Origin: an uncultured Bacillus sp. | GTDB taxonomy: Bacteria > Bacillota > Bacilli > Bacillales > Cytobacillaceae | Reading direction: 5' to 3' | Assembly: GCA_937902115.1 (NCBI GenBank) | Contig: CALGSR010000201.1 | Span: forward strand, 1-12,043 | DNA: 12,043 bases | Part shown: positions 1 through 5,748 of the stretch, one piece after another | How positions within the stretch are numbered: position 1 is the stretch's first letter | Layout: each line of letters opens with the position of its first letter | The notes under the pieces: model-generated | Databases searched by the model: none | The model's input: the letters and a program-made list of their open reading frames with translations, nothing else | Told to the model about the DNA's origin: nothing | Translations under genes and position numbers: made by a program

Positions 1-220
1 TAGCAACCTTCCAGGCTTCAGGACCCGACTCTAAGTATTCCCATGTAAATTCGTCGGTTCTTTCCATCATAAATTGATAATATAACGGTTTCGGATCATG
101 GTCATTAATCAGTTCCATTGCTTCACCAGGGTTTAATGAATCAAATGTATTAAAAATAATTGGATGTTTTTCGCGCGGCGGATAATCGGGTGCTTTGACA
201 GTTGCAGTAAATGTTCTCAC
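1..220 (-). CDS. DUF2249 domain protein, 3' end outside window
   Basis: The 73 visible residues are soluble and match the DUF2249 pattern as I remember it: a PREKHPIIFNTFD segment, then LNPGEAMELINDHDPKPLYY, then a FTWEYLESGPEAWKV ending. The family is about 70-90 residues, so only a few C-terminal residues are probably missing. The start is taken as GTG at 220-218: an AAGGAGG ribosome site (234-228) lies 7 bases upstream, whereas the overlapping ATG (222-220) is followed at once by TGA. The biochemical function of DUF2249 is unknown. From general knowledge, such genes often sit near nitrogen-oxide reduction or NO-defence genes in Bacilli, and the FNR-type promoter in front of this one fits that. 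No terminator is visible between ypvA and this gene, so it may also receive read-through. Confidence 0.82.
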   Translation of the reverse strand, partial: MRTFTATVKAPDYPPREKHPIIFNTFDSLNPGEAMELINDHDPKPLYYQFMMERTDEFTWEYLESGPEAWKVA

Positions 221-249
221 ATGAACGCCTCCTTCAATTTGTTACCCTT

Positions 250-292
250 AGTTTATCCGTTTTGAACAATTAACATCGTGACACCTATCACA
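250..292 (-). promoter_or_regulatory. FNR/CRP-type class II promoter of the DUF2249 gene
   Basis: On the minus strand the box TGTGA-TAGGTG-TCACG (292-277) matches the Bacillus FNR consensus TGTGA-N6-TCACA in 9 of 10 positions. Downstream, TAAACT (255-250) matches the -10 hexamer TATAAT in 4 of 6 positions. This places the start near 243, so the box centre (284.5) is at -41.5, the position used by class II FNR/CRP activators. There is no -35 hexamer, as expected for an activator-dependent promoter. The spacing was measured on the sequence; control by an FNR-like protein is inferred. Confidence 0.65.
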
Positions 293-312
293 ACTATTAT
301 GTGATTTTGATC

Positions 313-2244
313 TCACTTGTGCACACCGCTGACCTGTGCAGGTAAAATAGACAGTACGGATTCAATGATATGCCGTTCTTCCATTTGATTAATTAAGATT
401 TGCACCTTTCCTTTATCCTCATGTGTTCGAATCAGACGTCCAATCCCCTGTCGTAGTCTTAACAGCATATATGGCATGTCTACCTCGACAAATGGATCTT
501 GAACCGCTTCCCTTTTGGCAGTAAATACCGGATCATTCGGAGGAAATGGCAGTGAAAAGATGATCACATTTTCTAGAGAGCTTCCTGGTATATCGAGTCC
601 TTCCCATAAATGAACCGAACATAAAACCGAATCAATTTCATTTTGAAAAGAAGAAACAAGGGTACTAATTTCTGCATCTCCTTCAAAATAAATAGGAAAA
701 GGCAAATCAGACGCGCAAAATTGCTTGAAGGCAGCTAATTCACGCTGCGAAGAAAATAATACCAATGTCCGTCCGTTTGTTTTCTTTAATTGCTCCTTTG
801 TATAAGCCATTTTCGCCGCTAAGTCTTTATCAGCAAAGGCTGGCATTTCAATGATCATATTTTTATCATAGGCAAATGGAGAAGCGACGGTAAAGGAGAG
901 ATAATCCTCGATACCGAGAGAATTTGCCATATAAGAAAATGATTTGGATTCAGAGAGCGTTGCTGACGAAAAGATATACGGTTTTTTATTGGAGAACACC
1001 TTTTCCTTCATTATCTCTTGAACAAGGCGCGGCATGATAACGAGTGTTCTTTCCCCATCATGTTCTTCAAACCAAGTAATTCCTTTTATTTCTTTTAAAA
1101 ATAATGATAATGAATAAGAAATCTGTTCCAAATATTCTTCGACAATTTTTAAATCGTAAGCATTGATCGAAAACATTTCACTCTCAAAGACAAGTTCCTC
1201 CTCAAGTGAACTGATTAGATGCAACAGCTTTTTTCCTGATCCTTTCAAGCTTTCTGTTTTATTAACGGTTAATTTATCTGAGCCCTCATTGGAAAAGGAG
1301 GACTGCTCTAATTCATAGAAAAATAATTCATTTTGTGACAAAACATCCTCGATTAATAAGAGTGTCTTTTCTCGTACATCGTTCGCCATTAATTTCGTTA
1401 ACAGTCTCTCCATTATTGTTTCACTGAAACGATAAGTGAGTGCTTTTTGACTGGCGAATTCCAATAGATGACCCTCATCAAAGACAACACAAGAATGTTC
1501 CGGGAGCAGTGGAAGCTGCCCTTCTCGTTTTCTCGAGTCCTTTGTCCATATATGCTCCATATAAAAGTCATGTGAGCAGATAATAATATCTGTTGACTTC
1601 CGGTACCAATCTCGATGCAGCGTCTGACCGCAGCGGTGCCTTCTTTCACATGTAAAGCAATCCTCGAGGGAATCCCAGCCAACCTGTGACCATTGTTCAT
1701 CCGTTAATACTGGATAATTCCTTCGATCCCCATATCTTTCAAATGACTGCATCGATTGATTGCCGTAAATAAATTCAGGTAGGTTGTCATAGATTTGATG
1801 AAAATCCTCTTCATCACTAAATGAAATCAGCTTGTCCAATTTATTTAAGCATAAATATTGATCCCTGGATTTCGCAAGCCGGACATCAATATTCAAGTTT
1901 AAAGCATTCTCTAATTTAGCAATATCCCCTTCTTTTTTAACGAGCTGTTCGATTAACGTCTCGTCTGCACAGGCAATAATCGCAGGGCTGTTAGTGTATC
2001 TTGCGAAACATACAGCATATAACAAATAGACAATTGTTTTTCCAGTCCCAACACCTGCCTCAGAAAATATGACTTTCTTTTCTTTAAATGCTTTTTCAAG
2101 TTGAAAGGCCATAAAGATTTGTTCATCTCTTAATTCAAAACCGGCGTCAGGAAGTATGTCATAAAAAACATCCCCAATCCATTCACCTAAACGGTCAAAA
2201 AATGAATCTGTTTTTGTTAATTCAAATGGTAAACGATTATTCAA
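313..2244 (-). CDS. ypvA: DinG/XPD-family ATP-dependent helicase (YpvA-like)
   Basis: Superfamily 2 helicase of the DinG/XPD type, predicted to unwind DNA with 5'-3' polarity. Numbering is from an upstream ATG at 2259. The Walker A motif EAGVGTGKT is at 67-75, four putative iron-sulfur cysteines are at C137, C201, C204 and C210, the Walker B/DEAH-like box DEGH is at 261-264, and motif VI QGIGRLIR is at 604-611. There is no N-terminal exonuclease domain as in Firmicute DinG/DnaQ fusions, so it resembles the B. subtilis YpvA type (about 640 residues). I prefer the TTG start at 2244-2242, giving 643 residues: GGAGGGG (2257-2251) sits 6 bases before it, while the ATG at 2259 overlaps that ribosome site and has none of its own. 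A TATGAT at 2294-2289 could be its -10. The cellular substrate is unknown; a repair or recombination role is inferred from the family. Confidence 0.9.
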   Translation of the reverse strand: MNNRLPFELTKTDSFFDRLGEWIGDVFYDILPDAGFELRDEQIFMAFQLEKAFKEKKVIFSEAGVGTGKTIVYLLYAVCFARYTNSPAIIACADETLIEQLVKKEGDIAKLENALNLNIDVRLAKSRDQYLCLNKLDKLISFSDEEDFHQIYDNLPEFIYGNQSMQSFERYGDRRNYPVLTDEQWSQVGWDSLEDCFTCERRHRCGQTLHRDWYRKSTDIIICSHDFYMEHIWTKDSRKREGQLPLLPEHSCVVFDEGHLLEFASQKALTYRFSETIMERLLTKLMANDVREKTLLLIEDVLSQNELFFYELEQSSFSNEGSDKLTVNKTESLKGSGKKLLHLISSLEEELVFESEMFSINAYDLKIVEEYLEQISYSLSLFLKEIKGITWFEEHDGERTLVIMPRLVQEIMKEKVFSNKKPYIFSSATLSESKSFSYMANSLGIEDYLSFTVASPFAYDKNMIIEMPAFADKDLAAKMAYTKEQLKKTNGRTLVLFSSQRELAAFKQFCASDLPFPIYFEGDAEISTLVSSFQNEIDSVLCSVHLWEGLDIPGSSLENVIIFSLPFPPNDPVFTAKREAVQDPFVEVDMPYMLLRLRQGIGRLIRTHEDKGKVQILINQMEERHIIESVLSILPAQVSGVHK

Positions 2245-2300
2245 GAAAGTCCCCTCCATTTTAGCAGCAAATGCGGCAGTTACCCTATATCATAATATGC

Positions 2301-2331
2301 AAAAAGAAAGCGTCTTTCTGCGAAAGACGCT
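2301..2331 (-). terminator. Factor-independent terminator after the holin-like gene
   Basis: A perfect 10-bp stem (2309-2318 with 2322-2331, three-base loop) is followed on the minus strand by a T-rich run at 2308-2301. It separates the holin-like gene from ypvA, implying that ypvA has its own promoter immediately downstream. Confidence 0.85.
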
Positions 2332-2439
2332 CTTTATCACAACTGTATTATTATACCAGACAAGCGATAAGAAATGCATTGTTTAAGCTGTTTTTTTTAA
2401 TGGTTTGCAAGGTCAATCCTAACGGTTATCCTTGATTCA

Positions 2440-2685
2440 TTACATTTTTTTTTGAACAGCTTCATTCAAGTTTTTACTTCCACTGTATAATCCGGTAGCA
2501 GACAGTCCGACCATTAATCCAATAATTAAGCTTTCCTTAAAGGTATCCAAAAAAACAAAGCCAAAAAATAAACCCAATGCTAATGAAACTAATGGGCTGA
2601 ATTTACATGGCAGCCCTGCTCTTTTGACAACCTCTACAATTCCAATGATAATGGGGATTACGACAAATTGATAAAACTCAAACAT
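2440..2685 (-). CDS. Small holin-like membrane protein (position of yptA)
   Basis: An 81-residue hydrophobic protein with three predicted transmembrane segments (about residues 5-20, 29-46 and 52-68) and a basic tail ending in KKM. The layout, including a SPLVSLALGL stretch after the first helix and GLSATGLYSGSKN near the end, resembles small phage holins such as those in superfamily V, and also chromosomal holin-like proteins of Bacilli. The ATG at 2685 is chosen because GGAGGG lies 6 bases upstream; an in-frame ATG at 2709 lies before that site and is not needed. No endolysin or other phage gene is nearby, so this is probably a resident gene rather than a prophage remnant. Position matches B. 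subtilis yptA, but I cannot confirm homology. Function unknown. Confidence 0.72.
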   Translation of the reverse strand: MFEFYQFVVIPIIIGIVEVVKRAGLPCKFSPLVSLALGLFFGFVFLDTFKESLIIGLMVGLSATGLYSGSKNLNEAVQKKM

Positions 2686-2707
2686 TGTATTCCCTCCAAA
2701 TAAATAC

Positions 2708-2731
2708 ATACTGATTTCTATGTTCAGTATA
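2708..2731 (-). promoter_or_regulatory. Putative -10 overlapped by an inverted repeat, upstream of the holin-like gene
   Basis: A perfect 7-bp inverted repeat, ATACTGA (2708-2714) and TCAGTAT (2724-2730), has a 9-base spacer. One arm overlaps TATACT on the minus strand (2731-2726), a 5-of-6 match to a -10 element. The predicted start (about 2719) falls at the palindrome centre. This is the geometry of a repressor operator, but it could equally be a short 5' UTR hairpin. The -35 region is poor. Confidence 0.4.
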
Positions 2732-2807
2732 TGATTGGTTTTGGAGATAGAAGCGGCAAAAATCCCTATAGCTTGTCTTTTAGTGAAAAATGAGTGCCAT
2801 GAAGTTA

Positions 2808-3944
2808 TTATCTTTCACGCGGAGGTCTTTTCCCCCAATATTGATAATAATCGGTGCGGATAAATCCATTAAATAGTTTCCGCTTTTTTGTTGCCTTTTT
2901 TCCATAAAAAGTTTCAAACTGCTCCTCAGACGTTAAGATATAGATCGACCAAGTATCAAGAACGGCAAATGCCTGTCCCATTTCGCGATACATTTCACGC
3001 ACGGCTTCCTTCTCACCAAGGCGCTCCCCATATGGTGGATTGCCGATAAGCACACCGTATTCCTTCTTCGTCGTAAAATCCTTTACCTGCATTTGTTTAA
3101 AGCTGATCGCATCACCAAAGCCCGCTTCAAAGGCATTCTCTTCTGCAATTTTCACAAGCCGGTGATCAATATCGGAGCCGGTAATATCGAGTGGCTGATC
3201 ATATTTTGCCAAATCTTCAGCCTCTGCCCGTGCTTGCTCCCATACCTTTGCATCAATCCAGTCCCATGTTTCAGAAACAAAATCTCGGTTGAATCCAGGG
3301 GCAATATTCTGCCCGATCAAGGCTGCTTCAATTGGAATCGTACCTGAACCACAGAATGGGTCAACAAATGGTCTGTCTGGATGCCAGTTCGTCAGCATTA
3401 CGAGTGCAGCCGCCATTGTTTCTCTTAGTGGTGCTTCTCCCTGTGATATGCGATAACCTCTTTTGTGCAGAGCACCGCTCGTATCGATCGTAAGTAGCGC
3501 AATATCATTATGTAGTGACACTTCAATTTTAAAAAACGAGCCATTTTCCTCAAACCATGTTGTTCTTTTGTAATGACTCTTCAGCCTTTCGACAATTGCC
3601 TTTTTCACGATTGCTTGACAGTCTGAAATACTAAATAGTTTTGATTTAACTGATTTCCCGGATACCGGAAACTCCGCATTTTCCGGTAAAAAGCGCTCCC
3701 ATGGCAACGCTTTTGTTTTTTCAAATAATTCATCAAAACTTGTCGCTTTAAATTCTCCAACCTTTATTTTTATCCGTTCCGCTGTTCGTAACCAAAGATT
3801 GCTGCGGGCAATTGCCGATTCGTCACCTTTAAAGCTGATTCTTCCATTTTCAACTTTACACTCGTATCCTAAAGCCCGGACTTCCTTTGCTACAAGTGCT
3901 TCGAGTCCCATAGCAGCTGTTGCAATTAAATCATAATTTGTCAT
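2808..3944 (-). CDS. ypsC: THUMP-domain class I 23S rRNA methyltransferase (YpsC/RlmL-like)
   Basis: 378 residues, predicted to transfer a methyl group from S-adenosylmethionine to guanine N2 in 23S rRNA, like the N-terminal half of E. coli RlmL (G2445). An N-terminal ferredoxin-like/THUMP region spans about residues 1-155. The catalytic Rossmann domain follows, with motif I DPFCGSGT at 195-202, GSDID at 256-260, and the amino-methyltransferase motif NPPY at 302-305. The length and the start (TNYDLIATAAMGLEALVAKE) agree with B. subtilis YpsC. The ATG at 3944 is chosen because AAGGGTGA lies just upstream; the longer frame to 4019 adds 25 residues not seen in the family and lacks a good ribosome site. 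It lies downstream of rnpB but a terminator separates them. The exact target base is inferred from homology. Confidence 0.93.
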   Translation of the reverse strand: MTNYDLIATAAMGLEALVAKEVRALGYECKVENGRISFKGDESAIARSNLWLRTAERIKIKVGEFKATSFDELFEKTKALPWERFLPENAEFPVSGKSVKSKLFSISDCQAIVKKAIVERLKSHYKRTTWFEENGSFFKIEVSLHNDIALLTIDTSGALHKRGYRISQGEAPLRETMAAALVMLTNWHPDRPFVDPFCGSGTIPIEAALIGQNIAPGFNRDFVSETWDWIDAKVWEQARAEAEDLAKYDQPLDITGSDIDHRLVKIAEENAFEAGFGDAISFKQMQVKDFTTKKEYGVLIGNPPYGERLGEKEAVREMYREMGQAFAVLDTWSIYILTSEEQFETFYGKKATKKRKLFNGFIRTDYYQYWGKRPPRER

Positions 3945-4042
3945 ATTTTCACCCTTATCCCTTGCATTTATCCTGCTGTTGCACGATGTTCCTCTGCAGT
4001 AAAGCAGGTTTATCAACAATATCTTTCATTTCTTTATGCATG

Positions 4043-4076
4043 AAAAAAGCCGACCCGGTTTACAGGAGTCAGCCTT
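4043..4076 (-). terminator. Terminator of rnpB
   Basis: On the minus strand an 11-bp stem (4076-4066 with 4056-4046, including G-U pairs, 9-base loop) ends in six T residues. It lies just past the RNase P RNA 3' end. Its arm GGAGTCAGCCTTA recurs in the terminator at 10164-10198. Confidence 0.85.
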
Positions 4077-4091
4077 AATATTATTCATTTA

Positions 4092-4512
4092 AATCAGACA
4101 TTAATAACGCTCTGTAAGCCATGTTTTGTTCCTTCGTACTGCAATCGACCCTTAGTCTCGTACTCAGGTGGTAATCATCTATCTACAGATAAGTCTCCTC
4201 ATCTGTCTTTCTCTTCGTTCATTTCCTCCAAGAAAGTGCCCCTACCATAATTTGGGTTTCTCGCTCGCGGGGTTTACCTCGTTCCACTCTTTCCATTTCT
4301 GAAAAGACTCCGTCACTGTGGCACTTTCAAGGTAGTCATACCATATCCTGCTTGAGGACTTAGGTATTTTCCCTGCCGTCAGCTTAAATATCAGCTGCCC
4401 TGGCTTATTTATTGGCCAGGCACGAACACTACAAGCATCTCAGCCTGTGCGAGCATGGACTTTCCTCTGCATGTCAAGCATACAGCGATTACCCGAACGT
4501 TATTAATGATGA
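4092..4512 (-). ncRNA. rnpB: RNase P RNA, Bacillus type B
   Basis: This is the catalytic RNA of ribonuclease P, which with the RnpA protein removes 5' leaders from pre-tRNA. I recognise it by long collinear identity with B. subtilis rnpB. It has GTTCGGGTAATCGCTG near the 5' end, the universally conserved GAGGAAAGTCC (4467-4457), the GAAAGTGCCACAGTGACG segment in the middle, and the conserved 3' block ACAAAACATGGCTTACAG (about 4129-4112). Helix P1 is formed by 4508-4495 pairing with 4112-4099: 14 bp, with one G-U. The length, about 420 nt, fits type B. The ends are set from P1 and are uncertain by a few bases. Its position between ypsC and gpsB matches B. subtilis. Confidence 0.96.
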
Positions 4513-4520
4513 CAATGAAT

Positions 4521-4549
4521 ATTATAGTGAATCTCTGCACAAATAGCAA
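4521..4549 (-). promoter_or_regulatory. Sigma-A promoter of rnpB
   Basis: On the minus strand TTGCTA (4549-4544), a 17-bp spacer and a perfect TATAAT (4526-4521) predict a start near 4514, within a few bases of the RNA 5' end deduced from helix P1. Confidence 0.8.
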
Positions 4550-4581
4550 TAGTAAATCATTCCAAGAAGGAAATCCATTGG

Positions 4582-4881
4582 TTACTCGTACAATTTGCTG
4601 CCAAAAACATGTTTTTCTAAATTTGATAACCGTTTTAATATATCAAAATTGGTTGTCCCTGCAGTTTGTGTCGCAGGGCGTCTCGATGCTTCCTCTACTT
4701 GTTTCTTCAAACGCATATTTTCCTGTTGCAATTCTTCGATTTCCTGATGAAATGTTTCGTAATCTTTTATTATATAATCAAGAAATTTATCGACATCTTC
4801 TGCTTTATATCCTCGCATTGCTGTTTTGAATTCTTTTTCTAGTATATCCTTGGCTGTTAATTTCACCTTATCAGACAGCAT
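4582..4881 (-). CDS. gpsB: Cell division/elongation coordinator GpsB
   Basis: A 99-residue cytoplasmic coiled-coil protein of the DivIVA/GpsB family. In B. subtilis it moves the penicillin-binding protein PBP1 between division site and side wall. The N-terminal membrane/PBP-binding domain is intact, with LEKEFKTAMRGYKAEDVDKFLD containing the conserved Y25, D31 and D35. A coiled coil covers about residues 36-66, then a variable linker, then the C-terminal multimerisation helix NFDILKRLSNLEKHVFG (78-94). The Thr pair just before it (76-77) is near the PrkC-phosphorylated Thr of B. subtilis GpsB. The start ATG at 4881 gives a 6-base gap from GAGGTG and matches the known MLxDKVKL start; ATG 4884 is possible. 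No strong terminator separates it from rnpB, so read-through is possible. Confidence 0.96.
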   Translation of the reverse strand: MLSDKVKLTAKDILEKEFKTAMRGYKAEDVDKFLDYIIKDYETFHQEIEELQQENMRLKKQVEEASRRPATQTAGTTNFDILKRLSNLEKHVFGSKLYE

Positions 4882-4957
4882 CATTTTCACCTCAATCATT
4901 ACCTATCATCACTAACCATTTTTTCAAAAATATCCTATTTTGTCAATTTATCTTTCT

Positions 4958-4963
4958 ATTATA
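4958..4963 (-). promoter_or_regulatory. Likely -10 element of gpsB
   Basis: A perfect TATAAT on the minus strand lies between the cotD terminator and gpsB, predicting a start near 4951 and a leader of about 70 bases. No good -35 lies 17 bp upstream. A separate TTGACA at 4946-4941 has no convincing -10 partner. The promoter must lie in this gap because cotD is terminated upstream, but the exact element is uncertain. Confidence 0.5.
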
Positions 4964-4986
4964 CATATAAGTACAATAAAACAAAA

Positions 4987-5036
4987 GCCTGACTGACAAA
5001 ATAATGGGTCATTCCCAAAAGTTTTGTCAACCAGGC
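4987..5036 (-). terminator. Terminator of cotD
   Basis: A 15-bp stem (5036-5022 with 5001-4987, two G-U pairs, 20-base loop) is followed on the minus strand by TTTTGTTTT. It lies 11 bases past the cotD stop codon, keeping sporulation transcription out of gpsB. Confidence 0.85.
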
Positions 5037-5047
5037 CTATTCATTGC

Positions 5048-5413
5048 TTATCTAAAAAATCCAGGTCGTGGTCTTACGCCGGGTCCAAATCCCGGGCCGA
5101 AGCCAGGACCAAATCCCGGGCCAAAGCCAGGTGCGGCACCTGGGCCAAAACCTCCTGGGCCGAATCCACCGGTTGGTGCTGGCGGCGGTCCCGGAACAGC
5201 TCCAATATCCGTATTTGTAACCTCGTTAACAACAGATGTCGTGTGCGGGAAATGATGTTGATGCTGGTAGTTAATGTGGTTCACCGTTGTTGTGTGCGAA
5301 GGATGCACATGCGGAATAATAACATTTTGACATGTATGATTCACGCAGCATTTTGTTGGACTGACTTGAGCGGGACATACCGTTGTAGGACAGCATTTAG
5401 GTCTGCAATACAT
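5048..5413 (-). CDS. cotD: Inner spore coat protein CotD with Gly/Pro-rich tail
   Basis: A 121-residue spore coat protein, expected to be made late in the mother cell and built into the inner coat. Residues 1-60 match the CotD pattern: a Cys-rich start (YCRPKCCP), then paired Cys and the His-rich core NVIIPHVHPSHTTTVNHIN followed by QHQHHFPHT. B. subtilis CotD is about 75 residues; here an extra tail (about 71-121) consists of Gly, Pro and Phe, with FGPG at 84-87 and 89-92 and four tandem copies at 97-112. The ATG at 5413 has AGAGGAG 8-9 bases upstream. It has its own sigma-K-like promoter and terminator, so it is monocistronic. In B. subtilis ypsA lies between gpsB and cotD; here that gap holds only a terminator and the gpsB promoter. 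Confidence 0.93.
   Translation of the reverse strand: MYCRPKCCPTTVCPAQVSPTKCCVNHTCQNVIIPHVHPSHTTTVNHINYQHQHHFPHTTSVVNEVTNTDIGAVPGPPPAPTGGFGPGGFGPGAAPGFGPGFGPGFGPGFGPGVRPRPGFFR
5078..5125 (-). repeat. Tandem 12-bp coding repeat (FGPG x4) in cotD
   Basis: Four consecutive FGPG units (CotD residues 97-112) are encoded by 12-bp units, with related units nearby at residues 84-92. Such an in-frame array can expand or contract by slippage without breaking the frame. Confidence 0.8.
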
Positions 5414-5454
5414 ACTTATTAGCTCCTCTCTTCATAAGTTTTTCTTTACATTAA

Positions 5455-5482
5455 TAACCTATGATGGTGAGGGGCATCTTGT
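5455..5482 (-). promoter_or_regulatory. Sigma-K-type promoter of cotD
   Basis: On the minus strand CATAGGTTA (5463-5455) is an exact match to the sigma-K -10 consensus CATANNNTA. AC (5482-5481) sits 17 bp upstream as the -35. The predicted start is near 5448. B. subtilis cotD is a known late mother-cell gene, so the match is biologically expected. Confidence 0.75.
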
Positions 5483-5490
5483 ACTAATGA

Positions 5491-5502
5491 AATAACCTAT
5501 TT
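5491..5502 (-). promoter_or_regulatory. Putative GerE binding site upstream of cotD
   Basis: AAATAGGTTATT on the minus strand fits the GerE consensus RWWTRGGYNNYY at every position, and is centred about 48 bp upstream of the predicted cotD start. A partial second copy overlaps the -10. GerE control of cotD is known in B. subtilis; here it is inferred. Confidence 0.5.
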
Positions 5503-5521
5503 TTATCTAATGAAATTACCT

Positions 5522-5617
5522 TTACAGCAGTGTATAGAAACTATCTTTAAAACTAGTGAAGACGACTGCCGTTAAACAAACAACCACAAAGAATAAATAT
5601 AAAATCGTTTTATACAT
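5522..5617 (-). CDS. Candidate 31-residue membrane peptide, unrecognised
   Basis: This reading frame lies in the 335-base gap between mrfB and cotD. It starts MYKTILYLFFVVV, has one hydrophobic helix (about residues 4-21), then FTSFKDSFYTLL and TAA. The single helix with a lysine near the start suggests a bitopic membrane peptide with a short tail. An AGAGGCGG ribosome-site-like sequence (5630-5623) lies 5 bases before the ATG. A possible promoter, TTGTCT (5693-5688), 17-bp spacer, TAAAAT (5670-5665), lies about 50 bases upstream. I do not recognise the family. Start, ribosome site, promoter and helix together favour a real small gene, but a frame this short can occur by chance. The rest of the gap holds the cotD promoter and mrfB downstream sequence with only weak hairpins. 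Confidence 0.45.
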   Translation of the reverse strand: MYKTILYLFFVVVCLTAVVFTSFKDSFYTLL

Positions 5618-5664
5618 TTTATCCGCCTCTCAAAATCTCCTAATATATTCCCATACCATAAGAT

Positions 5665-5693
5665 ATTTTACATTCATCTATTTGGAGAGACAA
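5665..5693 (-). promoter_or_regulatory. Possible sigma-A promoter of the 31-residue peptide
   Basis: TTGTCT (4 of 6) and TAAAAT (5 of 6) on the minus strand are separated by 17 bp and predict a start near 5658. The region is very AT-rich, so a chance match is possible. Confidence 0.35.
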
Positions 5694-5748
5694 CAAGAAA
5701 ATAACAAAAAATTCGACAAAGATCGCAACCGTCACTTTTTAGACACAT

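Noticed and set aside
300..316. Second FNR-like site (TGTGA with TCAC) next to the DUF2249 promoter
   Set aside because: The spacing between GTGA and TCAC is 8, not 6, and it overlaps the ypvA stop codon.
2440..2685. Prophage remnant suggested by the holin-like gene
   Set aside because: No lysin, integrase, att repeat or other phage gene is present, and flanking genes keep the Bacillus order.
4455..4829. Plus-strand open frame of 124 codons
   Set aside because: It runs across the antisense of rnpB and gpsB, has no ribosome site and resembles no protein I know.
4941..4946. Perfect TTGACA before gpsB
   Set aside because: No acceptable -10 lies 16-18 bp downstream; only an A-rich run is there.
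5078..5200. Short tandem repeats that could suggest a CRISPR array
   Set aside because: The 12-bp units are contiguous, have no spacers, and encode the FGPG repeats of CotD.
5004..5422. Plus-strand Pro/Gly-rich and Arg/Ser-rich frames
   Set aside because: They are antisense shadows of the repetitive cotD tail; the minus strand has the coat-protein match, promoter and terminator.
5690..5748. Hairpin followed by T residues after mrfB
   Set aside because: Only a three- to five-bp imperfect stem could be formed, too weak to call a terminator.
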